Positions 26,601 to 39,400 of a DNA stretch of 64,000 nucleotides are shown piece after piece. The stretch is from Pyrus communis (Eukaryota > Streptophyta > Magnoliopsida > Rosales > Rosaceae): NCBI RefSeq assembly GCF_963583255.1, contig NC_084806.1, positions 29,264,935 to 29,328,934 of the forward strand, in the 5' to 3' direction. Position 1 is the stretch's first letter; each line of letters starts with the position of its first letter. The notes beneath the pieces are model-generated. The model had not been told where the DNA came from, ran no database searches, and worked only from the letters and a program-made list of their open reading frames with translations. The position numbers and the translations under genes are program-made.

Positions 26601-28704
26601 GTGAAAAGAGGTTCATTTCGTATCTTTGCTAAGGATGATGTAGAAAATCAATTTCCCCAACGAGTAGGCTTGGAAAATTATGCTTGTAAGCATAAGATCC
26701 TTACTTAAAGTAAGGAGATGCATCGTAGCATCATTGTTCAACCTAAGTGTCCCAAATGGTCGTGCCAAGGCAAGTAAACTGCTCGAATCACCAAGCTCTA
26801 GGCCGGCCACATGTGGTGTATCCTGATCGAGAGGTAGCCTATTGGCCTTAAAATGAAGCTTTGGGCTCATTTTTTGAGGCGGTGCAAAGATATTTCACTC
26901 TATTTTCCATCAGTGGTTTTATTCATAATCACTGTCATCTCGAATATCCTTAATGCTTAATGACGTTCTTCCAAAATGAAGAGAATATAATGTCTCTAAA
27001 ATGGTAATTTAGTACCTTTCATACAACGAGAAGCATTCCAATGCTCTTAATCAGGTTGGATAGACCTGAAGTCTTTGCTAGAGATGTGATTTACGTATAA
27101 AGTTAGTGTGCGTAGTATTGCATTCATCCGGACAACTAACTTTCCCACATTCATACTTAATCACGTATTTAATTAAATTCGGTCACATGTTTTAAGAAAC
27201 GTGATTCAATTAACTCATATTCGAGGGCAATATCAATAAGATTATCCATAACTAAAACAAACACCAAATGTGAATCCAAGAACATAAAAAAAAAAAAAAA
27301 ATGTTCACAAAGTAAATGGTTTGCTAAGGGGATTCGGCCGACAAGGCCATCCATGTCAAAATTCTGCTCTTCCAACGATGTTTGGTGGAGCAAAATTAGT
27401 CTCACATATTGACTACGAGAATGGTACTCCTCAATGACATTGGTAAAGGCACGAACATGTGCATAACCAATGATCTATTCCATTAAGACAGAAGTAGATT
27501 CTGCAGGGTTAAGGTTTGGAAATATTATCCCTTATTTTTGAAGTTTTAGGTCTTAGGTGCCAAGGATCATGCTTTGGGCATGATGCCACACCTTGACAGG
27601 CCCTGATTCTACCATATGTTGTAAATACAAACTCAAAATTAGGTTGTGAGAGGGACATGCCTAGACTTGGGTTTGGTAGGCTCCAGTCGAAGCTGAAGAG
27701 GTCTATTCAGTAGGCCTCTGTTGAAGCAGAGCAATACCGTTCGATGCATCTCTGCCAGAGCAGAGCATGCCCTTCGGTGCATCCCTGTCGAAGCAAGGCA
27801 CCACCATTCGGTAAACTTTAGTCGAAACAGGGTCTATATTGTTTGGTACCTCCTATCTGAATTGTTGAGGTACCTTTCTCTCACAAGTGTGATAGTAATC
27901 AGATTTAAGAATTTGGTAAACTTCCATTTCTCAGCTTCTTGATAGTCAAGTGGAGATTTACGTCCTGTATCCACATAAAATGGTTTCTGATAGAAACGTC
28001 CAAATAAGGGAAATCGAACTTGTGATGGTTCGACAATCCACTGAATTGGAGGGAACAAGATTATGATTGGTTCTATGGGAATGAATCATCCTTAACCTTC
28101 AAAGTTAGAACATTCGAGTTCTAAGACATGGTTTTCATGAAAAACGTCGGGTTTTCATGGGTGTATTGTTTTAAGAAAACTTTGGGTTTCAAAGGCACTA
28201 TATTTGAAACTACAGGTTAAATTTAGTTTATGAACGGTTAGTTCATAAAAGAGAGGTTCCTGCAAGAACACATAACACAATATGATGATTGAAGTGTAGT
28301 GGATTTGAGTTGCTTCGGGAACTCAAATATGAGGGCTTCGAGACTACGAAAGGATATCAACGGTTCAAAGAAGAAAAATAAATTATTGAATCGTTAATGT
28401 CCAAAAGTGATCTTCAAGTCAATAATTTTGGATTTCTTGTCAGATTAATGGATTACTGGTCACTTTTAATTAACTCAATAGATCGGGACCAAACGAGGTC
28501 GATCGTGGAAGCAAAAATAATAACATGCGGGTCTTATTAGCTTCAATTGGCGGCGGGCCAAGTGACAAGTGAATTATAACTTAATTAGGATTACAACTCT
28601 AATAGGATAATATCTAGTCTAAAGATATGGTAGAATCCCATAAGGATATCCTAGATATGTTAGGATTTACACAATCACATTTCTAATCTAATAGGATTGC
28701 AACA
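23612..28704 (-). mobile_element. Decayed Copia LTR retrotransposon with TAAAG target duplication
   Basis: A 5.09-kb element lying on the minus strand. The 3' LTR is 23612-23883 (272 bp, TGTTGTAG to CTGCAACA, with CTATAAATAAAGG as a TATA region). A purine-rich tract AAGGGGGAG (minus strand) abuts it at about 23884-23893. The 5' LTR at about 28576-28704 keeps only its first 130 bp, so its downstream part and the primer-binding site are missing. Perfect 5-bp repeats TAAAG flank the element at 23607-23611 and 28705-28709. Internal traces of Copia integrase and the following linker are visible on the minus strand (DNAGEF near 26410; residues resembling the LEPLTGDLF/CHFNE segment near 25930), but stops and frameshifts are everywhere. 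No functional protein remains. Confidence 0.9.
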
Positions 28705-28709
28705 TAAAG

Positions 28710-29299
28710 TATAATTTCGTATGAATTAATTAAAGTAAAATTTGGGTCACCTCTCGCCAGCACATTCAAAGTTATAGAGATAAAGTCTTACAGCCTTGCA
28801 AGTAAGTTGGAGCTTGAAACTTACAGAAACTGTTTACTTTAAAAATCCCTGCAAATAAATAGAGACAGAGTCCAAGGCTATCTTCTTCCTCCTCATCCTC
28901 CTCCCCTCCACCAACCCTGGAATTGTGTATTATATTGTTTTGTATTGGCTCCATTTAAAGCAGGTGGTCTTCTCTGCTAATTGAGTTCCCACTCTAATGC
29001 TTTCCCTACTTGTCTAAAAGTGAAATTACTGCTTCATCTACTAGGTTTCATTATGAGAGCATGTTAACGTCCATTTGGAAAATTGTGTTAAGTTAAGTTG
29101 CAACTATTGGACTCCAATAATTGAAGCATCACATCATGTAGGTAATAACTTACAGTTGTGTTGTTGTATTGTAAATTAGTCAAATAGATTTAAAATCGAC
29201 AAGTTTGCATTACCTAAGATATTAACATGGATTATTGGATCTATGCTTTTATGAAGCATTGATAATTTGTGTTATTGTATTGTCACATAGTCAAATATA
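28710..29299. other. Intergenic, no gene seen
   Basis: AT-rich DNA between the Copia element and the first recognisable exon of the S-acyltransferase pseudogene. The expected first exon of that family (MVRKHGWQLP-like) was not found here. Confidence 0.5.
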
Positions 29300-31271
29300 T
29301 GCAGATTGTGGCTGTAACCCTTTTTTTCTTGGTAACTATTGTATAATATGCCTTCTTTGCTTCTTTTCTCAAGAAGGACATGTACGAGTATGTGGCTATT
29401 GGTGTTTATTCTATCTTGGTAAGCTAACTGCCCCTCGTAGCCCTCAAAGATAAATAAAATAAAATAAAAAAACCTTTGCTCAGATCATTATCTAATTGTT
29501 TGAATCTTGGTGTTCAAGCACTTGCTGTATTTATACTCTATGTTCAGTGTACAACAATTGATCTTTGCTAATCCTGCTATACTACTTGAAGCTAACAAGA
29601 TAGTTTCTTACAGAGCAAACAATGACATAGATATTCCTGGTTTGTATGGTCTACATATTAGCTGTTTATTTCTGCAGACATTGCACTTAAGTATGACTTT
29701 TTGTTCTCTAGAATTTCTAATTGAAGTTGTATTCTTATTAGGATATGTGTCTTTCAATGACGAAGGAAATTTGGATAGGCATGGTTCAAGTTGGTGTTCA
29801 AAAATAAGAGGTTTATTGTGCTGTTGTTTTGTAAGAGAATATTGTCACAAAGATGAAGATCTTTTGCAGCCATAGGAACAATCTGGAGAGGATGCTCTCT
29901 TCTGCACTTTATGCAATGCTGAGGTACGAGATGGCTGGTTATTTACATTTCAACTTTGAGCAATTTTCGTTTTACCTTTTTATTAGAGGTAGCAGAGGAT
30001 GTAAACCCTTGACGCTAACTTGCCACCCCCAAGGAGATTAAGTGGGGAGATATATCTAATTATTGCATGCAAGATTCAGTTTCTATACTGCTGTCAGATT
30101 ATAGGAAGCCTTGTCCTTGATGTCGTGCGAGTCGTTATATGCTATTCTAAAGGTCCGTAAGTTCAGTAAACATTGTAGAAGTTGCAATAAATGTGTTGAT
30201 GGATTTGGTCATCATTGTCAGGTAATTTCTTACTTTCAAACTAACGGTGTTCATCACTGTTACTCTACGGTAAAATGTTTTGTATTACTCCTGAATATTA
30301 GCATCTTTAACTATGCTATGACACTAATTCTAGTTATTCAGTTTGCTTCCTTATTTAGTACCTTAGCGTCGCTAATATCATCAATATCTTTGGTGTAGTG
30401 GCTGAACAATTGCGCGGGGAGGACAAATTATATCACGATTGTGTCCCTTATGGCTGCAAGCCTTGCTTGGGTATGGTTTTCAATTGTTTATTTTCATAAG
30501 AAACCACGAGGATTTGGTTTACTTACATAATGCTTTGATCTTTCTATCCAAATAAATTTATTTCTCATTATCCTTTTTGCATGTATGTCACAGCTTATTG
30601 TTGATTGCGGTGTTGGTATCGCTGTCTTTGTTCAATGCTTTGTTGATAAAAAGGATATGAAAAATCAGATAGCCGAGAGACTGAGAGTTGGGTTTTCCTC
30701 GCCCCTTTTTGCCGTTGTGGTGGTATGTTTGCTTCCTGTGTGTCTTCAGGTTATTTTCATTACATATTCAGATAATATGATGACGTCCAATTCCTTAGTC
30801 TGCTCGCCTAAAATAAAAATTTCTAGGTCTTGGTTTTGTAGTTGAGGAGAATTCTGGCAGATATTGAAATAGCATCACAAAATGTATATATGACGTCTGC
30901 AGGCCCTTTGCACAACAATCTCTTTTCTTGCCATTTTTCCTTTGTGAGAACTATTCTTTTTCCACATAGTTTTGATTCGAAAGATAGATTTGTTTAGGTA
31001 CCCTATTCCCTCTCCCTCTGTTCATATGCATGTAAAGCATATACAAAAATCTTTTGTTTTGATGCAGGGTATCACAACATATGAGTATGTTGTTGCCATA
31101 AGAACACAAAGTGAACATCCAGGACCATCTATAGATGGAGGTGATTAGTAAAGTCTTCCATCTTTGCCAACCAGTTCAGTTGTTACTGCCATAAGTGGAA
31201 GAAGCTCTCGTGGAATGAACTTGCAGTATAAAGGTTTGGTGCACCCTTCCAAGAATCTTTATGGACCACCA
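29300..31271 (+). pseudogene. Protein S-acyltransferase (DHHC palmitoyltransferase) pseudogene
   Basis: Exon-like blocks match plant PAT enzymes, which are membrane proteins that palmitoylate cysteines. Block 1 (about 29300-29418) encodes a membrane segment ending KKDMYEYVAIGVYSIL, with a TAA inside. Block 2 (about 29517-29600) carries LAVFILYVQCTTID, then a frameshift. Block 3 (29790-29924) includes GEDALFCTLCNAE, preceded by a TAG. Block 4 (30151-30221) encodes the Cys-rich domain [20 protein letters not shown] and on, where catalytic DHHC has become GHHC. Block 5 (30400-30470) has WLNNCAGRTNY. Block 6 (30593-30720) is a membrane segment. Block 7 (about 30902-30975) has TGA inside. Block 8 (31069-31271) encodes GITTYEYVVAIRTQ, then two adjacent stops where the family has Gln-Gln. 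Splice sites are mostly kept, so it decayed in place as a duplicated gene, not a retrocopy. Confidence 0.88.
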
Positions 31272-31996
31272 GGTACTGTACTACCTTTACTTCTAATATT
31301 ATTATGGAATATGGTGTATTCTAATAGAAGCACATTTTTCTTATAAAAATGGAAAAAAGGGTTTCTTCGTTTTTTGTGGAGAATTTTATATAAATCCCAT
31401 TGTAGATGGCTAACCTACGAACATTATTTATGAGTGATTACAATGACAATGGGGTGTGAAATTGATTTTGTAGTTTGCATGAATGTTTTAAAAGGCGAAG
31501 GTGTAAGCTAGGCATTTCATGGATAACCCCACCTAGATGAAAGCCTTAATGCCTAAAATTTTAATATACATTATGTATATAATTTATATTTATAAATGTA
31601 ATAGGGTAAATCTCAGTTTACTACCCTCAAGTTTCGTGGTTTTCAACATTTGGTACACGAAGTTTTTTTCGTCCCAGAGTTATACTTCAAATGTGAATTT
31701 TGGGATAGTCTCATACATTTGTTAGTCTGGCTATTAAATCTCTTGTTAACTGATGACATGGCGCCCATGTTGATAATGATTGGGCATCACGTGTCATTAA
31801 GGGGTCCATGTGGGAAAAAATTTAAAAAAAAAAATCCTGCCCAAATTCTTAACCTATAACTGTGTACTGCCTTCCTTTTTTTCCTGCCAAATTTTTTTGG
31901 AAAAAAAAAATTAAATTAAATAGGAAAAAACCACAACTTTCTATTCCAAATCTGCAAATTCAATTCCAAATAAACTTTCAATTCTAAATCTGCAAA
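31272..31996. other. Intergenic with a possible Mutator-like terminus
   Basis: AT-rich DNA. From about 31603 a stretch beginning GGGTAAATCTCAGTTTACTA resembles a common terminal motif of plant Mutator-like elements. A matching inverted end was not found, so this is only a possible remnant. No coding region. Confidence 0.4.
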
Positions 31997-33337
31997 GACA
32001 TTGAATTAGGCTAGAGATGGGTGCATCTTTTTGCTATCTCTCACGACCTTTTGGTCCCCTCACTGGAAAATTGGAAGGTCACAAACCACCCTCTATAGTT
32101 GAAATGTGAAACAGTGGACCCGTGACTATGAAAAATGACTGCTCATTTGAGATTTGAGTCACCTTGGAGTAAAGCCACATACTCAACAACGTCTCTGTCT
32201 AAACTGTGGAATCCCTAAATCAAAACATACTATAATAACTTCAAACACTGGATTCGCAGATCTACGTGTATTAAAAAATTCTGGTCTTCTTCAATTTCAA
32301 TTAGGTTCTCAAACCAATCAGGGAACTTCCTTCCAAAGACTAAACCATTAAATCCCACACTATAAAATTTCTGGCGGAACCTTCCGCAGAAAAACCACGC
32401 TGAATTTTTTCGATATTTTAAAACTTTTTGTTTCAAAGCGGCGAAACCTTGAGATACTTTTCACTTGTGCGAGTCTGAGACCTTACTTCTGCGACTACTC
32501 GACTTTTGTGAGTTCTTATCCTGACAAAATCTCCTTAACTTAAAGTCTCCTCTATCTCAAAGTCTATTCTAAAAAAAAAAAAGAAAAGAAAAGAAAATTT
32601 ATATTATATTTAGATTTTTTGTTTTTATTAGAAGAGAGAAAGGGTACGCTTTCTAGAAGATTTGCTCGGGGTTGTTCACTTTCACTTAGTCGCCTGGTAT
32701 CTTGAAGCCTCTTTGCTTTCAGGGGTAGGATTAGAAACGTCTGAGAGAGAGTTCGCGAAAGAATCGTGTGGCGCGATGAAAGGTTTCCCGTTGGGGTTTC
32801 TGGCCCCCTGGTTTTCACCTAATTGTGGAAGAGGGGAGGTGAGTTGATCATCCACTCTCTCGTGCGCCTTTCTTTCAGCTTGTTCCTGTTTGTCTATTCG
32901 GGACAGGCAGGCAACCCACATACATGAAGAGAAGAAGAAAAAAGTGGGGAAGGTTCTGCCAGAAATTTCATAGTGTGGGATTTAATGGTTTGGTCTTTGG
33001 AAGGAAGTTCCCTGATTGGTTTGAGAACCTGATTGAAATTGAAGAAAACCAGAATTTTTGAATACACGTAGATCTGCGAATCCAGTGTTTGAAGTTATTC
33101 TAGTATGTTTTGATTTAGGGATTCCACAGTTCAGACAGAGACGTTGTTGAGTATGTGGCTTTACTCCAAGGCGGCTCAAATCTCAATTGAGCAATCATTT
33201 TTCATAGTCACGGGTCCACTGTTTCACATTTGCAACTGTAGAAGGCGGTTTGTGACCTTCCAATTTTCCACTGAAGGGACCGAAAGGTCGTGAGAGATAG
33301 AAAAAATATGCACCCATCTCTAGGCTAATTCAGTGTC
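31997..33337. mobile_element. Foldback-type element with 390-bp inverted repeats
   Basis: Two long inverted arms, about 31997-32389 and 32949-33337, are near-identical complements (left end GACATTGAATTAG, right end complement GACACTGAATTAG) around a 560-bp centre. Each arm holds a 65-codon reading frame containing GVKPHTQQRLCLNCGIPKSK, on the plus strand at 32154-32351 and on the minus strand at 32982-33179. Long terminal repeats and no transposase suggest a non-autonomous Mutator-like or foldback element. The centre (about 32640-32850) is more GC-rich than the flanks and has a different texture, so it may be captured DNA. No flanking target duplication was found. Confidence 0.8.
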
Positions 33338-33599
33338 TTGTGACCTTCCAATATTCCAAGTTGTACACCCTCCAAATCACAAGAAAGTATCAAAAGACCA
33401 TAACTTTAACAACTAATGGGTCAAGATGTTCTTCCAAAATATAAGTACACAATTAAACCAAAATAAGAGTACCAAAAACACCAAAGATCTGTCCAAAACA
33501 CTAAAGATCTATCCAAAAGTTGTTTCCATAAAAACTAAGAGCATATTCAACCATGACAAAATGAACACTTAAACAACCTAAAGCATTAAATCAGCATCA

Positions 33600-35110
33600 T
33601 GGAACATTTATCCTCCTTTTATGACCTCTTGCAGTAGACTTTGAAGTGGTTTGAGAGGCTTGAGTTGGCTGAGGTGAAGGTTGTGGAGCTTCTTGAGTGC
33701 ATGGCTGTGATGACTGAGAAGGTTGTGGTGCCTTAGATGTTGAGGCCTAAGTAATGAACCCATAAAACATTAGCACTCACTAATCTACATTTCACAAATA
33801 ATAAATTCACTTAAGAAATGAAAAATCAACAATAAATATCAAAATTATACCCTATTTTTCTTGCTTTTTCTTCATTTTCTAGCAGCTGAAGGAGGATGAA
33901 TTGTTAGGCATTTGGCCTTGTTGTGTCCCGAGCCCTTGCAATTAGGTAGCACCTTCTTAAAAGCCGGTATTAAACCCTTTTGTTTATTAGAATTGAAAGT
34001 CCAACAATGCTGGTTCACAATTCCTAAGTTAAGCAACCAGCAGTTCCAGAAACCAAACCCAACGGTCTTTGTTCTCGAGCTCTACTATGGCATATGCAAT
34101 AACCCAAGTTTAGTTATTTGCATCCATTCCCACTGCAGACAGTAATTGGCCCTTGAACACTCCTTTCAAGTGACAACCATCCAACCCTACAAGCTGCCTA
34201 CATTCATTCTTAAATCCATTTTTGCAAGCCCCAAAACAAATATAAATCCTTTGAAATATCAGATGAGCATCATCATAGGGCAACCCCTTCATCTTAACTG
34301 TACTACCAGGGTTTGTCCTCCTAAGCTCATCATAGTACTCCCATAACTTTGTGTACTGATCCACGTTACTCCCCTAAAGGATTTTCAAACATTGTGCTCT
34401 CACTCTGTAAGCTATCTTAAGGTGGATCTCAACCATTCTTTCCTCCTTCACTATCTCCATAAATGTAGTGATAGGCATGCTTGGGTTGAGTTTGAACTTT
34501 ATCCACATACCATCTTCAACCTCATCTCCACTTCCTTGTTCTCCCTCAGTTGCTTTAGCCTCATGTTCATCATCACCATTGTAGGCTATGTCTTTAAAAA
34601 GACATAGCCCTTTTTCTAAGTGATTAGCACCCCCTTTTGCTCTACCCTTCTTCAGTTTTGATCCACTTCCCTTTGTAATCGAAATAGCCACCCTTGATTC
34701 CTCAATATCTTCTATAGTGACACCTTTTTTTAATATGCCACTCTCATCTAGATTCATCAAAAGCTTATGTTTCATGGCAGCTCTCTTCGGACTTAGATGT
34801 TCTAGGTACATTTCTATTTCCCTAGTCCTTGGAACATACTTGCACATTTTACCCACATCTTGGTCCCATTCAATAAGCCTTAATCCCTCCCTATAAGACA
34901 TCCCAGGAATCCTATAGTGATACAAGATAAACCTGTCATATCCTAACTTCTTAAACATTTCATCAATCTCGAAAAAAGACATGAAGTCTTTGTCTACATA
35001 ATCAAACCAAGCCTCAAACCCTCCCGTATATGCATTTTCAGACCACTTCACACCGTGGTTAATTTTAAGGGTAAATAATTCAGGCATGCCTGCAAAGTCA
35101 AGGAAAAAGG
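33600..35110 (-). pseudogene. Mutator-like (MULE) transposase, internally deleted
   Basis: Read on the minus strand. The N-terminal part (34374-35110) starts with a PB1-like domain typical of plant MULE transposases (MPELFTLKINHG, then FDYVDKDFMSFFEIDEM and YHYRIPGM), followed by an acidic linker. After a stop at about 34374, a second piece (34110-34364) reads YDELRRTNPGSTVKMKG and CRQLVGLDGCHLKG, the start of the DDE catalytic domain with its first Asp. The sequence then jumps to a zinc-knuckle fragment (CKGSGHNKAKC, about 33930) and a Pro/Gln/Ser-rich tail ending RGHKRRIN (about 33610). Most of the catalytic domain and the SWIM domain are missing, so it cannot be an active transposase. Confidence 0.88.
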
Positions 35111-35559
35111 TTTTAAAAACCAAAAAGTTAACTCAAAACATTAACTTGTAGGACCATGAGAACAAAAAGGTGAAAACAAAATAATGGGGACCATGAATAC
35201 AGGGTTTGTTTAAGGGCTGCATATGAAGACAAAACCACATGCACATTGAAAACAATTAACAAAGTAGGAAGCCCACTACAAAACACAATTCCAAAAACTA
35301 TAGGAAAAAAAATGGGATTAGAACTCACAAATCCCTAAAATTCAAAATTGAAAAATTGGAAAACCTAAACCCATATTATCTACACTTCGAAAAAGGTAGG
35401 TTACTTACAATAAACTGGTGTTTCAGCTACTTCAATCCTTCTTTTTTGTCACCCCATCACAAGCGATGGCTTCACGACAACCTTGCCTAGAAACGGTGCC
35501 CTTTCTTTGATGTGCAAAAGTCTGTGCAACGTACGACGGCATGCGACCAACAGCGAGTT

Positions 35560-35825
35560 GGACCGACAACAAGGTGGAGTGATGGCGAAGAAGTCAATCT
35601 TTGATGAATAAACTAACAAAGCTCTAAAGATATGGCATAAGAATGCTGCTATGAAGAAAGGGAGTGTAAAGCCAGCAGCTAAGCCATCTTCAGGTGGCAA
35701 ATCAGTAACAAGGCCGCCGCCAAAGGCTAAGATGGACAAAAACGCATCAGCTCCTGAACACACAGCTAACATCATGGCCAACATAGATATTCAAGGAAAC
35801 AATACTGACCTCCTATTAGGATCAT
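35560..35825 (+). pseudogene. MLO-like C-terminal fragment
   Basis: A plus-strand stretch from about 35567 reads QGGVMAKKSIFDE, a stop, then TNKALKIWHKNAAMKKG and a Pro/Lys/Ser-rich tail ending DIQGNNTDLL. This resembles the calmodulin-binding C-terminal region of MLO proteins (membrane proteins that affect powdery-mildew susceptibility), where the stop sits at a Gln position. Only this piece is present. It lies next to the MULE transposase on the opposite strand, so capture by the transposon is possible. The identification is by memory of the family pattern. Confidence 0.5.
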
Positions 35826-36428
35826 GATTTTTGCGATTATAGCAGTGAATGCGGGAGAAATACAACATTGAAAAACTTGAGGCTTCGGAAAGCTAGCAAG
35901 AATACCATGATTTGTCACATCGTGATTCATGACATCTTGCAAATTCACCAAAATTACCTGAACTTAATCTTGTATAGTAGCACTAGCAGGCCAGAACCCA
36001 TCATAATGTTCCTAATCTGTGAGCAACATGATCGATCAACTCAAGATTTATGTGGTGAAAACATTCCCTTCTCTTTGTATGTATTATTATTTCTTCATTC
36101 ATAGTTTTCTTTTAAAACCAAAAATATCAATCAACTACATTGATTTCTTGTGCTTTAAATTTTTGAGCTATTAACATAAATTCCTTCTGAAATTTAGCTT
36201 GATTTCATTTTAGATTTTTTAATTTCATAATTTAGATCTTACCCTAGGCTAGGCATCACAACATCTATCATTCTTTTATTTATTTATGAGAGCATTGTCA
36301 TACTGCTGTCTATCGTTATTGTTTAATACACTGCTTAATTTGAATCTTTGTTATTCTGGACAAAAATCTTCAAAAGATTTGAACTGTTGTTTGTTTTCTT
36401 TGATAGTCATGATTGAACATGTTACAGC
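35826..36428. other. Intergenic, no gene seen
   Basis: AT-rich DNA between the MLO-like fragment and the 5' LTR of the next Copia element. No open reading frame or repeat is convincing. Confidence 0.5.
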
Positions 36429-39400
36429 TATTGGAGCGTAAGCATGGCAGCCAAATCATGCCACTGATGCAGCTATGTTGAAGAAGAAGAAGAAAAAGTT
36501 TGAATTTTAGCTAACTGTTTGTTTGTAATTGAAGGTTATAAATTTGTAATGAACGGTCAGGATTATAACATCTTAATGGTGTATAACTTGACTTGTGTCT
36601 AGTTTGTTTAAGGTTAATTGAATGCATGTGTGTCACACATGATCATAGTCATGGTGCAACGACTATAATGCCTTGTTTTTTGCTGAGTTTTGTGGATCGA
36701 ATCCAATAAAGGTTTGAGGAGCTATGAACTCCATTTCTATGTGAATTTCATCTTTGTAATACCTTCTTCAATATTAGCTCAATTATTGATTGATTTGATT
36801 ACAAATGCATCTTGAAATCTAGCTCAAAACTATCCAAAACACTAACATGGCCTCAGAGCTAGGTTGGATTTGAATCTGGGAGTGAATATGTGAGTGTTCA
36901 TCTGAGTTTTTCAACAAAGAACTCAGACGCACAAAAATGATTGGATCTAGCACTGATCGTTGAGCACCAATCTTCACTAGTGTCAACTATGAATTTTAGT
37001 GTATCAGAATGAAGACTATTTTTAAATCACATAATCTATGGAGCTTTGCGGAAGATGGATTTGTTTTGTCGAAGGAAGGGAAGGAGACGGATGAGAAGCA
37101 ACTTCTTGTAGCTCAAGATCTCATCTCCAAAGATGCAAAGGCTTTGGGATTGATCCAAGGAACTGTGAGTGATGAAATTTTCCCCCAAATCGCAAATTAG
37201 AAGGTTGCAAAAGATGTTTGGGAAGACTTTAAGCAAGAATTCAAGGGTGATGCTCAAGTTATAGCTGTGAAATTACAAGGTATCTGTCATGACTTTGAGT
37301 ATGCTAGGATGAGGAATAATGAATCTCTCTCTGATTACTTAACAAGATTATTTGCTCTTATGAATAAGATGAAAATGTTTGGTGAAGCTTTACCAAACAA
37401 GTGACTAGTTGAGAAATTGTTAATTAGTCTAACTCTTGCATATGATAATATTGTATCTGTTATTGAGGGGACAAGGAAATTAGATGAGATTGATCCAAAT
37501 GAGATTGTTGCAACTCTAAAGGCATTTGAGCAAAGGTTGAAGAGACATTCTAAAGATGAGGAAGTAAATGAAAAGGCATTTAGTAGCCTGAGTATCCAAA
37601 GCAAGGGTGGATCACGGACCACTGGATACAAGGATAAGAAGCCTTAGACGTTTAGAGATAAAAATGGTGATACCAATTTAATGACAAACCTCAATATGCA
37701 GCAAAACCCTGGGTTAACAAGGAGAACACAAGGGAGACATGTAAGATTTAGGGTAATATGCATTATGGTGAGTTCATATTCAAGGGAAAATCAAAATGTC
37801 ACAACTGTGGCAAATTCAATCATTTTGCTAGAGATTATAAAAGTAAATTTGTTCAGCAGGTTCAAGTTGCACAACAAATAGAAGAGGACACATATATGTT
37901 CTTTGCTTGTAATTCTACTGCAATAGTCAAGGGTGAGCATGTTTGGTATATTGACAGTGGATGCAACAATCACATGAGTCTATGTTGATTAACTTGGATA
38001 GAAATGTCTCAACAAGAATCAAAATGGGAAATAGACAACTTGTTCAAGCAATTGCAATAGGAACATTGTTATTAAAACCAAGAGAGGTGTTAAGTATATT
38101 AAAGAAGTAATGTTGGTGCCAGGACTAGATGAAAATCTCTTGAGTGTGGGTCAAATGATGCAGCTTATTTGATGATGATCAGGTTGCAATCTTTTAGGAT
38201 GGAAACTTAGAGAGTCATGTTGTTACAGTGTAAATGACTGGGAACAGGTGTTTTCCACTACTAATGGAAGACATGAATGGTTCTGCATTGAAAGCAAGTG
38301 TTGAAGGTGATGCATAGGAATGACAAAAGAGACTTGGTCATCTAAACCTTAACAGCTTGCAATTATTGTCTGATAAAGAAATGGTGTTAGGCCTACCTAA
38401 GCTCAAGAAGACATCTGGAGTATGTGAAGGGTGCATTACTGGAAAGCAGCATAAAGATGCTTTTAGTAAAGAGTTAACATAGAAGACAAGCAACCATTGG
38501 AGCTAGTACACTCAGATGTGTGCGAACCAATGCAGGTCACAACATTTAGGGGAAATAGGTCTTTCTTAACAGTCATTGATGATCCTACCAGGATGTATTG
38601 GGTTTATTTTCTTAGTCACAAATCAGAGGTGTTCAAGGTATTCAAGAAATTCAAGGCTATGGTTGAATTGCAAAGTGGTTATAGAATTCTAAAACTGAGA
38701 AGTGACAGAGATGGAGAATATACCTATCATAAGTTCCAACAGTTTTGTGATGACATGGGGCTTGGAATGCAATTAATAGTGGCATATTCTCCACAACAAA
38801 ATGGTGTTGCTGAGAAGAAAAATAGGACCATTGTTGAAATGGCCAAGAGTATGCTTCATGACAAGAAACTACCCTATGAGTTTTGGGGAGAAGCAATCAA
38901 TATTATTGTGTATCTTTTTAGTAGGTGTCCAACTAAGGCAGTGCAACATAAAACTCCATTTGAAGCATTCAGTGGGAGAAACTAGAAATTCAACACTCGA
39001 AAGTGTTTGGTTGTATTTGCTATGGTCATATACCTGGACAATTGAAGTAGAAACTTGATGAATCTTCTCTGAAAGGTACTTTTGTTGGCTATGGAAAGAT
39101 GGAGAAGGGTTATAGGATCTACAATTTGCAAAGAAAGGTCTTCCTTTCAAGAAGTGTGATATTTGATGAAAATGGTACCTGGAATTGGAATGCTGAAACT
39201 GCTAAGAAGTTAACTTTTCTAGTAAGTTTGAATCTACCTAAAAAAGATAAGATGTGTTTAGCACCTGAGATTGATCAAATGTCACGAAGAGAAGAATATT
39301 AGCTGGAAGGGAGTGGAAGTCAAACTCAGGTGGTCACTGATACTAAAATTGATGGTGGTGAGATAAGCTCAATCAAAGCCACACCAGTTAAGGAAAAGTC

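Noticed and set aside
34146..34607. Plus-strand reading frames over the MULE region
   Set aside because: They are antisense to recognisable transposase segments on the minus strand.
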